A DNA stretch of 35,630 nt from an uncultured Clostridium sp. (GCA_946500615.1 CAMMWP010000019.1:1-35630), one strand, 5' to 3'; shown: positions 14,800-23,972, numbered from the stretch's first letter. The notes: a model not told the origin generated them from the letters alone. A program made the numbers and translations.

Positions 14800-17700
14800 A
14801 TGCCAAAAAGAAAAGATATAAAAACTGTATTAGTAATTGGTTCTGGACCAATTGTGATTGGACAAGCAGCAGAATTTGATTATGCAGGAACACAAGCTTG
14901 TTTAGCTTTAAAAGAAGAAGGATATAAAGTAATACTAGTCAATTCAAACCCAGCAACGATTATGACAGACACAACGATTGCAGATAAAGTATATATGGAA
15001 CCATTAACATTAGAATATGTTGCAAAAATCATTAGATATGAAAGACCAGATGCTATTTTACCAGGAATTGGAGGACAAACTGGTTTAAATATTGCCATGC
15101 AGTTATACAAAAAGGGGATTCTACAAGAGTGTCAAGTAGAATTATTAGGTACAAGTAGTGAAAGTATTGAAAGAGCAGAAGATAGGGAAAAATTTAAAGA
15201 ATTATGCCAAGAATTAGGAGAACCTGTTTTAGAATCTATTATTGCAGAGTCTGAAGAAGAGGGAATAGCAGCAGCTAATAAAATTGGATATCCTGTTGTG
15301 TTAAGACCAGCTTTTACTTTAGGAGGAACTGGTGGAGGATTTGCAGATAATGAAAAAGAATTAAAAGAATTAATTAAACATGCTTTAACACTTTCTCCAG
15401 TTAATCAAGTGTTAGTAGAAAAAAGTATCAAAGGATATAAAGAGATTGAATATGAAGTAATGAGAGATCATAATGATACAGCAATTACGATTTGTAATAT
15501 GGAAAATTTAGACCCGGTAGGGGTTCACACAGGAGATTCGATTGTTGTAGCACCAAGCCAAACATTAACAAACAAAGAATATCAATTATTAAGAGATAGT
15601 GCTTTAAAAATTATTAGAGCTTTAAAAATAGAGGGTGGTTGTAATGTTCAATTTGCTTTAGACCCACATTCTTTTAATTATTATGTGATTGAAGTAAATC
15701 CGAGGGTGTCTCGTTCATCAGCGCTAGCCTCAAAAGCAAGTGGATATCCAATTGCTAGAGTTTCAGCAAAAATAGCAGTTGGTATGCGTTTAGAAGAAAT
15801 CCCATTAGCAAATACACCAGCAAGTTTTGAACCAGCATTAGACTATATTGTTTGCAAAATTCCAAGATTTCCATTTGATAAATTTACATTAGCTTCTAAT
15901 AAACTAAGTACACAAATGAAGGCAACAGGAGAAGTTATGAGTGTAGGAAGAACATTTGAAGAAAGCTTATTAAAAGCAATCAGATCATTAGAAACAGGTG
16001 TATGTCATATTTATCATAAGAAATTTGATACAATGGAAACAGAAGACATGATGACATATATAAAAGATGGAACAGATGATAGAATTTATGCAATTGCAGA
16101 ACTTATGAGAAGAAATATAGATTTGGGATTAATTTATAACACTACCAAAATTGATATGTTCTTCTTAGAAAAAATTAAAAATATTGTTGAAATGGAAAAA
16201 GTATTACAAACAAATATGGGAGATATTGATACATTAAAAACCGTTAAGAAAATGGGATTTAGTGATAAATATATTGCAAAAGTTTGGAAGAAAAAAGAAA
16301 GCGATATTTATGAATTAAGAAAGAAAAACAATATATATCCTGTATATAAAATGATAGATACATGTAGTAGTGAGTTTGAAAGTTATGTACCATATTTCTA
16401 TTCTACTTATGAGCAGGAAAATGAATCGATTATTAGTGATAAGAAAAAAGTCATTGTATTGGGAGCAGGCCCAATTCGAATTGGACAAGGTGTAGAATTT
16501 GATTATTCTACTGTGCATGCTGTAAAAACAATAAAAGAAGCAGGATATGAAGCGATTATCATTAATAATAACCCAGAAACTGTTTCAACAGATTATACCA
16601 CTAGTGACAAGCTATACTTTGAACCATTAACCGTAGAAGATGTGATGAATATTATTGATTTAGAAAAACCAGAAGGGGTTGTAGCAGCATTAGGAGGACA
16701 AACAGCCATTAACCTTGCAGGACCACTTTCAAAATTAGGTGTTAACATTATTGGTACAGATGTCAATGCGATTGAAAAGGCAGAAAATAGAGATGCTTTT
16801 GAAAATGTGATGAAAGACTTAAAATTATTACAACCAAAAGGAGAGGCTGTAACGAATATAGAAGATGGTATTAAAGTTGCTAAAGAAATTGGCTATCCAG
16901 TATTAGTAAGACCAAGTTATGTATTAGGTGGAAGAGCGATGCAAATTGTTTCTAATCAAAAAGCCTTAGAAAAATATTTGCAAACAGCGGTGGAAATCAA
17001 TACAGAACAACCAGTATTAGTAGATAAATATATCACAGGAAAAGAATTAGAAGTAGATGCGGTATGTGATGGCAGGGATGTCTTTATACCAGGAATTATG
17101 GAACATGTTGAAAAAACAGGTATCCATTCAGGAGATAGTATTAGTGTATATCCTACATTTAGTGTTAGTCAAAAAGCAAAAGATACGATTATAGATTATA
17201 CAGTAAAATTAGGATTAGGAATCGGAATTGTTGGATTATATAATATTCAATTCATTGTTGACCAAAATGAGGATGTTTATGTTATAGAAGTAAATCCAAG
17301 ATCATCAAGAACTGTGCCATTTATTTCAAAATCTACGGGATATTCTTTAGCAGATATTGGAACATTAGTCATGCTTGGAAAATCTTTAAAAGAACAAGGA
17401 ATCGATATGGTATATCCAAAAGAGAAAGAAAAATGGTATGTAAAAGCACCAGCCTTTTCATTCTCAAAATTATCTGGATTAGATGCCACACTTTCTCCAG
17501 AAATGAAATCGACAGGAGAGGCCATTGGATATGACAAAAAATTAACAAGAGCATTATATAAAGCATTACAATCATCAGGAATGAAACTTGCAAATTATGG
17601 AACTATATTTGTAACAATTGCAGATAAAGACAAAGAAGAGGCATTGCCATTAATCCAAAGATTTTATAACTTAGGATTTAATATAGAAGCAACAAAAGGA

Positions 17701-17979
17701 ACGGCAAAATATTTAAAAGAACATGGTATTAGAACAAGAGTGAAAAAGAAAATTAGTGAAGGTAGTGAAGAGATACTAGAATCATTAAGAAAAGGATATG
17801 TTAGTTATGTGATTAATACTAGAAACATTGATTCTATTGACCAAGAAACAGATGGAAGTCATATTAGAAGATGTGCAACAGAAAATAATGTACCAATGTT
17901 TACAGCATTAGATACAGTAAGAGCAGTATTAGATGTGTTAGAAGAAATTACACTTGGAATATCAACGATAGATGAATAA
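14800..17979 (+). CDS. carB: Carbamoyl-phosphate synthase large subunit
   Basis: Makes carbamoyl phosphate from bicarbonate, ammonia and two ATP. About 1059 residues, full family length, with two homologous ATP-grasp halves: the first begins [22 protein letters not shown], the second about residue 548 with [19 protein letters not shown]. Paired ATP-site motifs [15 protein letters not shown] and [15 protein letters not shown] are present. A C-terminal MGS-like allosteric domain starts about residue 930 ([12 protein letters not shown]) and would bind UMP/IMP-type effectors. Start choice: GAAAGGAAGG (14784-14793) sits ideally before ATG 14800, and [14 protein letters not shown] matches homologues. 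An in-frame ATG at 14752 would only add residues encoded by the 29-bp repeat. Confidence 0.97.
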   Translation: MPKRKDIKTVLVIGSGPIVIGQAAEFDYAGTQACLALKEEGYKVILVNSNPATIMTDTTIADKVYMEPLTLEYVAKIIRYERPDAILPGIGGQTGLNIAMQLYKKGILQECQVELLGTSSESIERAEDREKFKELCQELGEPVLESIIAESEEEGIAAANKIGYPVVLRPAFTLGGTGGGFADNEKELKELIKHALTLSPVNQVLVEKSIKGYKEIEYEVMRDHNDTAITICNMENLDPVGVHTGDSIVVAPSQTLTNKEYQLLRDSALKIIRALKIEGGCNVQFALDPHSFNYYVIEVNPRVSRSSALASKASGYPIARVSAKIAVGMRLEEIPLANTPASFEPALDYIVCKIPRFPFDKFTLASNKLSTQMKATGEVMSVGRTFEESLLKAIRSLETGVCHIYHKKFDTMETEDMMTYIKDGTDDRIYAIAELMRRNIDLGLIYNTTKIDMFFLEKIKNIVEMEKVLQTNMGDIDTLKTVKKMGFSDKYIAKVWKKKESDIYELRKKNNIYPVYKMIDTCSSEFESYVPYFYSTYEQENESIISDKKKVIVLGAGPIRIGQGVEFDYSTVHAVKTIKEAGYEAIIINNNPETVSTDYTTSDKLYFEPLTVEDVMNIIDLEKPEGVVAALGGQTAINLAGPLSKLGVNIIGTDVNAIEKAENRDAFENVMKDLKLLQPKGEAVTNIEDGIKVAKEIGYPVLVRPSYVLGGRAMQIVSNQKALEKYLQTAVEINTEQPVLVDKYITGKELEVDAVCDGRDVFIPGIMEHVEKTGIHSGDSISVYPTFSVSQKAKDTIIDYTVKLGLGIGIVGLYNIQFIVDQNEDVYVIEVNPRSSRTVPFISKSTGYSLADIGTLVMLGKSLKEQGIDMVYPKEKEKWYVKAPAFSFSKLSGLDATLSPEMKSTGEAIGYDKKLTRALYKALQSSGMKLANYGTIFVTIADKDKEEALPLIQRFYNLGFNIEATKGTAKYLKEHGIRTRVKKKISEGSEEILESLRKGYVSYVINTRNIDSIDQETDGSHIRRCATENNVPMFTALDTVRAVLDVLEEITLGISTIDE

Positions 17980-17980
17980 A

Positions 17981-18041
17981 TGTTCATTTGGGTGTCCATT
18001 TTTGTCCATTTGGGGACGTTTCTGTCTGGGACATTTTTATG
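17981..18041 (+). repeat. GTCCATTTGGGGACG-type repeat, left arm
   Basis: Begins 2 nt after the carB stop with TTCATTTGGGTGTCCATT and continues GTCCATTTGGGGACG and GACATTTTTATGTA. The 38 bp 18004-18041 match the reverse complement of the right arm (18295-18332) with three mismatches. Contains tandem GTCCATTT units. Confidence 0.85.
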
Positions 18042-18197
18042 TAAAGTACAGAAAAAATATAAAGTATACATGTAGCTAAAAATATTTGAAACTATTATTC
18101 AAAATCTCAGAAATGATTTCAACGAGTTAGAGCATGATAAAAGAATAATTGGAAGATTTAGCAATTAAAATATAAAAATTAAGTTGTTGTTAATTCG

Positions 18198-18252
18198 AAA
18201 AAACATATTTCAAAATATTAATTTTTTTAATATTATTTGAAATATGTTTTTT
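18198..18252. terminator. Strong bidirectional hairpin between carB and the sigma gene
   Basis: AAAAAACATATTTCAAA (18198-18214) pairs perfectly with TTTGAAATATGTTTTTT (18236-18252); a 2-nt bulge and ATATTAA/TTAATAT extend it. A-run on the left and T-run on the right make it a likely terminator in both directions. Confidence 0.85.
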
Positions 18253-18294
18253 ATTCTTGTACAATAGGAAACCAAAGCAAATAATTTTAGGTAT

Positions 18295-18376
18295 ACATAA
18301 AAATGTCGCAAACAGAAACGTCCCCAATTGGACACCCAGATGGACCCAAATGGACACCTAAATGGATCCAAATAGA
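18295..18376 (-). repeat. GTCCATTTGGGGACG-type repeat, right arm (inverted)
   Basis: Reverse complement of the left arm, longer at its outer end, where the GTCCATTTGGG-type unit is repeated about four times with variation (GGACACCCAGATGGACCCAA and so on). With the left arm it frames about 250 bp that contain no gene. This looks like a REP or MITE-type element pair without a transposase. Confidence 0.85.
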
Positions 18377-18390
18377 CGATTAGAAAAAGT

Positions 18391-18400
18391 TGTAACCTTT
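18391..18400 (+). promoter_or_regulatory. Possible ECF-type -35 element (autoregulation)
   Basis: TGTAACCTTT has the AAC core of ECF-sigma -35 elements (for example TGAAACNTTT of Bacillus ECF promoters) and lies about 110 nt before the ECF sigma gene. The -10 about 16 nt on is AT-only and does not show a clear CGT core, so this is tentative. TATAAT at 18427-18432 lacks a fitting -35. Confidence 0.35.
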
Positions 18401-18447
18401 TCCCAAAAATGATAAATATATAAATGTATAATGGATTAAAGAAAATT

Positions 18448-18473
18448 GTTGAAAATAAAATTTTATGTTCAAC
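18448..18473. promoter_or_regulatory. 26-bp palindrome in the sigma gene leader
   Basis: GTTGAA-a-ATAAAA / TTTTAT-g-TTCAAC: a near-perfect palindrome with no loop, 35 nt before the sigma gene start. The dyad with no spacer looks more like a protein-binding operator than an RNA hairpin. Confidence 0.45.
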
Positions 18474-18508
18474 GAGATTTTGTACTTTAAGAAAAAAAGG
18501 AGAAAAAG

Positions 18509-19045
18509 ATGAAAAAAGAAAATGCAATAGAAAGTTACATAGTACATAACCAATTAGACATGCCAAGAGTGTTTGATGAGTACTATCACTATGTAAGTGC
18601 AATTATAAAAAATAAACATACGATTAAATTAGAAGATGAGGAAGAAATGATAGCAGATGTATTTTTGATTTTATGGAAAAACAAAGATAGATTAGATAAG
18701 AAAGCCGTATTCAGTCCATATATAGCAGGGATTACTAAAAGGTTAATCTATAAAAAATATAGAGAATTTAGTAGAAACATGGAATTTTCCCAATATGAAA
18801 ATGAGATGATTAGTGAATTTAGCGTAGATAACATTATCGAGCAAAAGGAAATGAATGAATGTATTACAAAAAATTTAAAAGCATTGGGAAATACAGAATA
18901 TGAAATATTTAAAAAATTTTATTACGAAGGAAAAAAAGTAAAAGAGATTGCAAAAGAGATGTGCTTAACAAATAGCAATGTAAAAACAAAATTACATCGA
19001 ACCAGAAAAAAGATAAAAGAAATCTTAAAAGTAGGAGGGTTTTAA
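18509..19045 (+). CDS. ECF-family RNA polymerase sigma factor
   Basis: 178 residues. Region 2 about 20-90 (FDEYYHYVSAIIKNKHTI..., EMIADVFLILWKNKDRLD, typical of sigma-70 region 2 contact with core polymerase and -10), and region 4 about 120-175 with an HTH (YEGKKVKEIAKEMCLTNSNVKTKLHRTRKKIKEIL). Only regions 2 and 4, which defines an ECF (group 4) factor. ATG 18509 follows AAAAAGGAG. It is followed 2 nt later by a TM protein that probably holds it inactive, so the operon is a signal-responsive transcription switch. Target genes are unknown. Confidence 0.92.
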   Translation: MKKENAIESYIVHNQLDMPRVFDEYYHYVSAIIKNKHTIKLEDEEEMIADVFLILWKNKDRLDKKAVFSPYIAGITKRLIYKKYREFSRNMEFSQYENEMISEFSVDNIIEQKEMNECITKNLKALGNTEYEIFKKFYYEGKKVKEIAKEMCLTNSNVKTKLHRTRKKIKEILKVGGF

Positions 19046-19047
19046 AA

Positions 19048-20337
19048 ATGGAAAAGGAAAAAATATTAGAAAATCTTCAAGAAAATATTGCCATTGAAAA
19101 TTTTAGAACATTGCATAATAGACATAAAAAAACAAAAAAAATACTACAAAGTACATTTACAACTATGATTTGTTGTTTGTCCATAACAGGAATCGTTTTT
19201 GCAAAAGATATTTCTACGAAGATATATGATAATTTCTTTATGACAGGTAATGGAATGGGAACAGCAATGCATAAGGGATATATCGAAAACACAGATATGG
19301 AATATAAAAACGCCAATGCAACAGTAGAAAATATACAAACTGGTGAAATGATAGAAGATGTGGAAACAAAGGTAAAAGTATCAGAATTTGTCATGGATGA
19401 TTTTAATTTAAGTATCACTTTTGATGTAGAATTATCAGAAAAAGCAAAAGAAATTGTATCAGCAGAAGAGGTATGGGAATTTAATTTTTCAGATTTAGTC
19501 ATATCAGATGAAAACAATATTGTGTTATATTGCCCAACAGGAATTAGATATAATGAATTTAGTCAGCAACATAATTTAGGACTAAACTATGATGAAGCAA
19601 TGGATAAAAACATGTATATCGGAAGTGGTGTTAATATTGTCCCTGTTGAAAGAGAAGGAAACCATGTAAAGGTCATTTACAATATTTATACAGGAGGAGA
19701 TAGTAGTTATCCAAAAAGTAAAATCTTAACGATTGACATGGGGAAAATTAACATATCAAAAGAAGAAGGAACTTCTATGGGAGAAGAAGAAATTATTTTA
19801 ACAGGAAATTGGCATTTTGATGTGGAAGTTCCAGAAAAAATGTATAATAGACAATCTGTTGTATATGTCCAAACAAATACAACTAATGAAGATTATCAAG
19901 TAGAGATGGCAACCTTATATGATACAGGGATGCAAATAACCACAAAAATAAAGACAGAAGCAAAGCCAAAATATCCGTCATTTTTGGAACATGATTTTTA
20001 TGATACATTATCAGCAGATGATCCCCTAAAAAATACAGGTATTTTAGGATATATTAGTTGGAAAGAAAGACAGACAGATGACTATAAACAGTATTATCAA
20101 AAAGTAGAGGAATTGACAAATCTTACGGTATATTTGACAGATGAAAGTGGAGAAAAATTCACATTAATACAAGGTCCTAATGAGAATGGATCAAAAGGGA
20201 TAGATGAAGAAGGAATTTTAACATTTAGTGGTATGTTTGATTTGACAAAATATCATGAAGCAGAAAAAGTTATAGTCCACTTTGAATATAGAGGGCAAAC
20301 AGAAAAAGTTACTTTACAGAAAAAGGAGGGAAACTAA
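19048..20337 (+). CDS. Putative membrane anti-sigma protein with extracellular domain (DUF4179-like)
   Basis: 429 residues: a short cytosolic N-terminus (1-32) that could bind the sigma factor, one TM helix (about 34-52), and a large beta-rich extracellular part. The region right after the TM (DISTKIYDNFF, about 54-64) resembles the DUF4179 type of ECF-associated membrane proteins in Firmicutes. This is a resemblance of layout; no strict zinc anti-sigma motif (HxxxCxxC) is present. It starts 2 nt after the sigma gene with GTAGGAGGG upstream, so the two are translationally linked, the normal arrangement of sigma and anti-sigma. Confidence 0.78.
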   Translation: MEKEKILENLQENIAIENFRTLHNRHKKTKKILQSTFTTMICCLSITGIVFAKDISTKIYDNFFMTGNGMGTAMHKGYIENTDMEYKNANATVENIQTGEMIEDVETKVKVSEFVMDDFNLSITFDVELSEKAKEIVSAEEVWEFNFSDLVISDENNIVLYCPTGIRYNEFSQQHNLGLNYDEAMDKNMYIGSGVNIVPVEREGNHVKVIYNIYTGGDSSYPKSKILTIDMGKINISKEEGTSMGEEEIILTGNWHFDVEVPEKMYNRQSVVYVQTNTTNEDYQVEMATLYDTGMQITTKIKTEAKPKYPSFLEHDFYDTLSADDPLKNTGILGYISWKERQTDDYKQYYQKVEELTNLTVYLTDESGEKFTLIQGPNENGSKGIDEEGILTFSGMFDLTKYHEAEKVIVHFEYRGQTEKVTLQKKEGN

Positions 20338-20338
20338 T

Positions 20339-21001
20339 ATGAAGGCTAAAAAGATAGCAATTGGTATTTTTTGTATAATGATAATCAGTATGATTAGTTT
20401 TTCTAATATGGCATTGGCAGTAGAAACATATACTACTTCAAGAGAAAAAGGCGATATAGCCAAAAAAACTTTTGAAGAGTGGTTAGAAGGATATAAAAGT
20501 GAAGAAGTGCCGGAAAATAGGAGAATTACAGATTATAACATGGGAGCTATTCGTATGAAAGAAGTAAGTGAAAATGAATTCATAGCTGATATTGAATTTA
20601 TTGTAACACCTGTTTCTATAGAAAATACAGAATGGAATTATGCAGAACCAGAAATTACATCATACTATGGGCATAAATGTACTTATTATACAAAGACAAA
20701 TATGTGCTATATAAAAATCAGAATGGAAAATGGAGAATATCAAGTAGAATATATTAGAGAAACGCCAGAGGGATATGATGAATTTACAAAACGATTTAAA
20801 GAATATAAAAAGACACATATAGAAGAAGTAGAAAGTACACAAATTCAAGGGGAAGAAACAGAAAAGCAACTAGCAAACCAAGAAATAGAGAAAATGAGCA
20901 ATGGAATTATCATTGGATGTTCAATCATCTTGTTAGCTATCATATGTCTAATAATTGTAAAAGTTATGAGATGTAAAGGTAAGAACAATATTAGAAAGTA
21001 A
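20339..21001 (+). CDS. Surface protein with signal peptide and C-terminal TM anchor
   Basis: 220 residues, family not recognised. Signal peptide about 1-28 (MKAKKIAIGIF..., ending MALA), an extracellular domain rich in E, Y and T (about 30-180), a TM helix (about 188-208) and a basic cytosolic end. Start choice: AAAAGGAGGG sits eight bases before ATG 20339; an in-frame ATG further upstream lies inside the previous gene. It begins one base after the preceding stop, so it is the third gene of the sigma operon and likely a sensor partner or output of it. Confidence 0.82.
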   Translation: MKAKKIAIGIFCIMIISMISFSNMALAVETYTTSREKGDIAKKTFEEWLEGYKSEEVPENRRITDYNMGAIRMKEVSENEFIADIEFIVTPVSIENTEWNYAEPEITSYYGHKCTYYTKTNMCYIKIRMENGEYQVEYIRETPEGYDEFTKRFKEYKKTHIEEVESTQIQGEETEKQLANQEIEKMSNGIIIGCSIILLAIICLIIVKVMRCKGKNNIRK

Positions 21002-21012
21002 AAAAAAGAAGT

Positions 21013-21059
21013 AAAAGAAAATTATTTTATTACAAGTATGTATGGAATAATTTTCTTTT
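21013..21059 (+). terminator. Terminator of the ECF sigma operon
   Basis: AAAAGAAAATTATT (21013-21026) and AATAATTTTCTTTT (21046-21059) form a perfect 14-bp stem with a 19-nt loop, ending in a T-tract. Confidence 0.88.
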
Positions 21060-21088
21060 TTGTAGTATGATAGTATCAAGTTTAAAAT
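21060..21088 (+). promoter_or_regulatory. Promoter of the following membrane protein gene
   Basis: TTGTAG (21060-21065), 17-nt spacer, TAAAAT (21083-21088); it starts in the T-tract of the preceding terminator. Confidence 0.55.
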
Positions 21089-21145
21089 CATATATACGAA
21101 GAGGATAAAAGATAATCTATAATTAAGAAAGGAAATCAAGTAAAA

Positions 21146-21916
21146 ATGAAAACATGCATAAAAATCATATTAAAAATCGTATTACCTATATTGTTATTTA
21201 TCATAACAATGAGTTTTGTTATAGAAAATGTAGCAGTAAAAACAATTTCTAAAGATATTCTAACAAAAAGAGTTAGTGGATATATGTTAGATGAAATAAT
21301 TAATGAAGTAGATAATGATACGTTGTATGAAATAGCGGACAAGATAGAAAATAGCCCATATATGGAAGAAATTACAGGCAAATATTTAGATGTTTTAACT
21401 GGTAAAAATGAAAATATAGACATAATGGAAGAAATTAATCAAATTCTAGAAGAAGATTTACAAAATGAAATACCAGAAAATGTAAAAAGCAACATAAAAA
21501 GCTATGTAAGTGAAAAAAGTGAAGAAATAGAAAATAGGTTAGAAATAGGAATAGAGGGAACGACAACACAAGTATTAAATATATATGGACAATTTACAAG
21601 TTTTGAATTTAGAATAACTTGCATCATAATATGCCTATTAGATATCATAGGATTAATAGTATTAGAAAAACAACAGGTATTAAAAACCATTCAAATTAGT
21701 ATGTTCATTACGGCCATCATATCTATGATTGCATTTATAGGATTTAAAATATTATCAACATACATAGAGCAGGATTTGTCTGGAGGCTGGATAGACAATA
21801 TAAACTTAAATATGTTAGTAGGATGTATTATAGTAGAAGTCATCTTAAGTTTCATAGTATTGATAATTAGGAAAGTTAAGAAAGAACATAATAGGGCTGT
21901 AAGTGATAATAAATAA
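21146..21916 (+). CDS. Four-TM membrane protein of unknown function
   Basis: 256 residues: TM1 about 7-27, a large acidic extracytoplasmic loop (about 30-150, DEIINEVDNDTLYEIADKIE and similar), then TM2-TM4 at about 155-173, 185-205 and 221-242, and a basic cytosolic tail. Not assigned to a family. ATG 21146 follows AAGAAAGGAAA at a slightly long distance. It has its own promoter and stands alone, with the strong inverted repeat at 21972-22016 behind it. Confidence 0.78.
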   Translation: MKTCIKIILKIVLPILLFIITMSFVIENVAVKTISKDILTKRVSGYMLDEIINEVDNDTLYEIADKIENSPYMEEITGKYLDVLTGKNENIDIMEEINQILEEDLQNEIPENVKSNIKSYVSEKSEEIENRLEIGIEGTTTQVLNIYGQFTSFEFRITCIIICLLDIIGLIVLEKQQVLKTIQISMFITAIISMIAFIGFKILSTYIEQDLSGGWIDNINLNMLVGCIIVEVILSFIVLIIRKVKKEHNRAVSDNK

Positions 21917-21971
21917 AAATAGGAATATTACTTGAAGGAGAGGCATGAGAGGAATCAAGATAAGAGTCAAT

Positions 21972-22016
21972 TTTCTTATACAATAGGAAAATAACCCTTT
22001 CCTATTGTATAAGAAA
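21972..22016. terminator. 19-bp perfect inverted repeat
   Basis: TTTCTTATACAATAGGAAA (21972-21990), 7-nt loop, then its exact reverse complement (21998-22016). No T-tract follows on the + strand. Part of the motif (CTTGTACAATAGGAAA) is also found as a half-site at about 18256, and TTTCTTATACAATA at about 11396, so it may be a dispersed element rather than a simple terminator. Confidence 0.55.
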
Positions 22017-22037
22017 TGCTTCGCGTACTGATGCACA

Positions 22038-22166
22038 CAATTTTACTTACGTAAAATTGGCACAGAACAAATTTACGGAACGCTTTAATAATTTAATTTT
22101 GGTACTAAATTAAAATTTTCGATTGTAATAACATACTGTAAATTTATTAGCGTTCCGATTTGTTCT
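22038..22166 (+). other. Structured two-hairpin motif, copy B (upstream of pncB)
   Basis: Hairpin 1: CAATTTTAC-ttac-GTAAAATTG (22038-22059). After GCACA the bulged hairpin follows: AGAACAAAT (22064-22072) pairs with ATTTGTTCT (22158-22166); 4-nt bulge (22073-22076) on the 5' side versus one G on the 3' side; GGAACGCT (22077-22084) pairs with AGCGTTCC (22149-22156). The apical part holds a further stem TTTAATTT/AAATTAAA (22092-22114). It ends 30 nt before the pncB start. Same architecture as copies A and C, with different stem sequences. Confidence 0.6.
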
Positions 22167-22196
22167 ACAATAAAAATAGAAAGGAAGAGAATAAAA

Positions 22197-23621
22197 ATGA
22201 AACAAGAAAAATTAGAATTAGTAGCAGATTTTTATGAATTTACAATGTCAAATGGATATTTTACCAAAAATAAGAACGATATGGCATATTTTGATGTATT
22301 TTTTAGAAAGGTTCCAGATGGTGGTGGGTATGCCATTGTAGCAGGATTAGAACAAATTATAGAATTTATACAAAATTTAACTTTTGACCAAGAAGATATA
22401 GAATATTTTAGAAAACAAAATATGTTTTCAGAAGAATTTTTAGCATATTTAAAAGACTTTAAATTTTCAGGAGATATTTGGGCAGTACCAGAAGGAACGG
22501 TCGTATTTCCCAATGAACCATTATTGACTGTAAAAGCACCAGTTAGTGAAGCACAACTCTTAGAAACCATGTTGTTATTAATCATTAACCATCAAAGTTT
22601 AATTGCAACAAAGACAGCAAGAATTGTAAGAGCAGCACAAGGAAGACCAGTTATGGAATTTGGGGCAAGGAGAGCGCATGGAGTGTCAGCAGCAATTTAT
22701 GGAGCAAGAGCAGCCATTATAGGAGGAGCAGTAGGAACTTCTTGTACAGCAGCAAGTCTAAAGTTTCATGTTTCAGCTAGTGGAACAATGGCACATAGTT
22801 GGATACAAAGTTTTGACAATGAATATGAAGCCTTTAAAACTTATGCAGAATTATATCCTAACAATGGAACATATTTAATTGATACATATCATACACTACA
22901 AAGTGGATTACCAAATGCGATAAAAGTATTTGATGAAGTCTTAAAGCCACAAGGCATTAGACCAATTGCTGTTAGATTAGATAGTGGAGATTTAGCATAT
23001 TTATCTAAAAAAGTAAGAGTTATTTTAGATGAGGCTGGATATCCAGATTGTAAAATATGTGCAACAAATGCGTTAGACGAAAACTTAATTAGTTCTTTAA
23101 TAGAACAAGATGCAAAAATTGATTTATTTGGTGTAGGTGAAAATTTAATTACAGCAAAAAGTGATTCTGTATTTGGTGGTGTGTATAAATTAGCTGCAAT
23201 GGAAAAAGAAGGAAAGCTTATACCAAAAATAAAAATTAGTGAAAATGTAGAAAAAATCACGAACCCAAGTTTTAAAAAGGTATATCGTTTTTATTCTAAG
23301 GATACCAATTATGCATTGGCAGATGTGATTATGTTAAAAGATGAAAAAGAACCAGAAGGAGAATATGAAATATTTGACCAATATAATACTTGGAAAAGAA
23401 AAAAATTAAATCATTATTATGTAAAAGAATTACAAGAAAAAATATTTGAAAATGGAAAATTAATATATAAAACACCAACTTTAAATGAGATTGTAAAATA
23501 TACAAAAGAACAATTAGGGACAATCTGGGAAGAAGTAAAAAGATTGGAAAATCCACAAAAATATTATGTGGATTTGTCTCAAAAATTATATGATTTAAAA
23601 ACAAGATTGTTAAATCAATAA
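22197..23621 (+). CDS. pncB: Nicotinate phosphoribosyltransferase
   Basis: Joins nicotinate and PRPP (with ATP) to nicotinate mononucleotide, the salvage entry to NAD. 474 residues, type II phosphoribosyltransferase fold: N-terminal ELVADFYEFTMSNGYF, GGYAIVAGLEQ, FGARRAHG (158-161 region), GTMAHSWIQSF with H200 as the candidate phosphorylated histidine, and VRLDSGDLAYLSKKVR for the phosphate-binding part. Length is normal and all motifs are intact. ATG 22197 follows AAAGGAAGAG. Monocistronic, with structured motif B directly upstream, so its expression may be controlled through the leader. Confidence 0.96.
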   Translation: MKQEKLELVADFYEFTMSNGYFTKNKNDMAYFDVFFRKVPDGGGYAIVAGLEQIIEFIQNLTFDQEDIEYFRKQNMFSEEFLAYLKDFKFSGDIWAVPEGTVVFPNEPLLTVKAPVSEAQLLETMLLLIINHQSLIATKTARIVRAAQGRPVMEFGARRAHGVSAAIYGARAAIIGGAVGTSCTAASLKFHVSASGTMAHSWIQSFDNEYEAFKTYAELYPNNGTYLIDTYHTLQSGLPNAIKVFDEVLKPQGIRPIAVRLDSGDLAYLSKKVRVILDEAGYPDCKICATNALDENLISSLIEQDAKIDLFGVGENLITAKSDSVFGGVYKLAAMEKEGKLIPKIKISENVEKITNPSFKKVYRFYSKDTNYALADVIMLKDEKEPEGEYEIFDQYNTWKRKKLNHYYVKELQEKIFENGKLIYKTPTLNEIVKYTKEQLGTIWEEVKRLENPQKYYVDLSQKLYDLKTRLLNQ

Positions 23622-23749
23622 TAAGAAGAGTAAGAGAGAGTCATTTAAATTATAGTCTCTTCAAGTAAAAATAATTTATTGAGATACTATAAATTTAATA
23701 AAGAAATAGCAAGTTGTCGATTTTTAAGTATAATACAGCTAAAAAAATG

Positions 23750-23779
23750 TTGACAAAATATTATATTTTATGCTATTAT
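23750..23779 (+). promoter_or_regulatory. Promoter of the type III antitoxin RNA and toxin
   Basis: Perfect TTGACA (23750-23755), 18-nt spacer ending in TGC (extended -10), TATTAT (23774-23779). Start expected near 23786. Confidence 0.75.
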
Positions 23780-23810
23780 GAATATAATAATTAAGAACAT
23801 CATTGTTTTT

Positions 23811-23911
23811 AATAAATGTGTTTGTCACCGCCTCTTTGGCGACTAATAAATGAGAGAGTGAATAAATGTGTTTGTCGCTACCTCTTAAAGCGACTAACAA
23901 ATAAGAGAGTG
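23811..23911 (+). repeat. Two tandem 50/51-bp repeats of the antitoxin RNA
   Basis: Unit 1 is 23811-23860, unit 2 is 23861-23911; both begin AATAAATGTGTTTGTC and end AGAGAGTG. Each holds a small hairpin closed by GTC/GAC: unit 1 uses GCC/GGC inside it, unit 2 GCT/AGC, so the bases differ but pairing is kept, which supports an RNA function. Confidence 0.88.
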
Positions 23912-23922
23912 AATAAATTATT

Positions 23923-23948
23923 GGGGCTTGTCAGAAATGGCAAGCCTC
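23923..23948 (+). terminator. Leaky terminator between antitoxin repeats and toxin gene
   Basis: GGGGCTTG (23923-23930) pairs with CAAGCCTC (23941-23948), one G-U, with a 10-nt loop and a weak T-content tail. A terminator at this place is standard in type III loci. Confidence 0.65.
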
Positions 23949-23972
23949 TAATAATATAAAGGAGAAATGAAT

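Larger units (their letters stand above)
23786..23950 (+). ncRNA. Type III antitoxin RNA precursor (CptI-like)
   Basis: No reading frame. The predicted transcript carries two tandem repeats of 50 and 51 nt and the start of a third (AATAAAT at 23912-23918), then a terminator hairpin before the toxin gene. In ToxIN/CptIN systems the repeat RNA is cut into single units by the toxin, and each unit folds as a pseudoknot that binds and inhibits it. Read-through of the terminator sets the toxin level. Confidence 0.75.

Noticed and set aside
18079..18165. Open frame LKIFETIIQNLRNDF... between the inverted repeats
   Set aside because: No start codon or ribosome binding site after the upstream TAG; at most a decayed gene fragment inside the repeat element.
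23811..23911. Repeats resembling a very short CRISPR array
   Set aside because: The units are 50/51 bp and directly adjacent with no unique spacers, and no cas genes are near; the following toxin gene identifies them as type III antitoxin RNA repeats.
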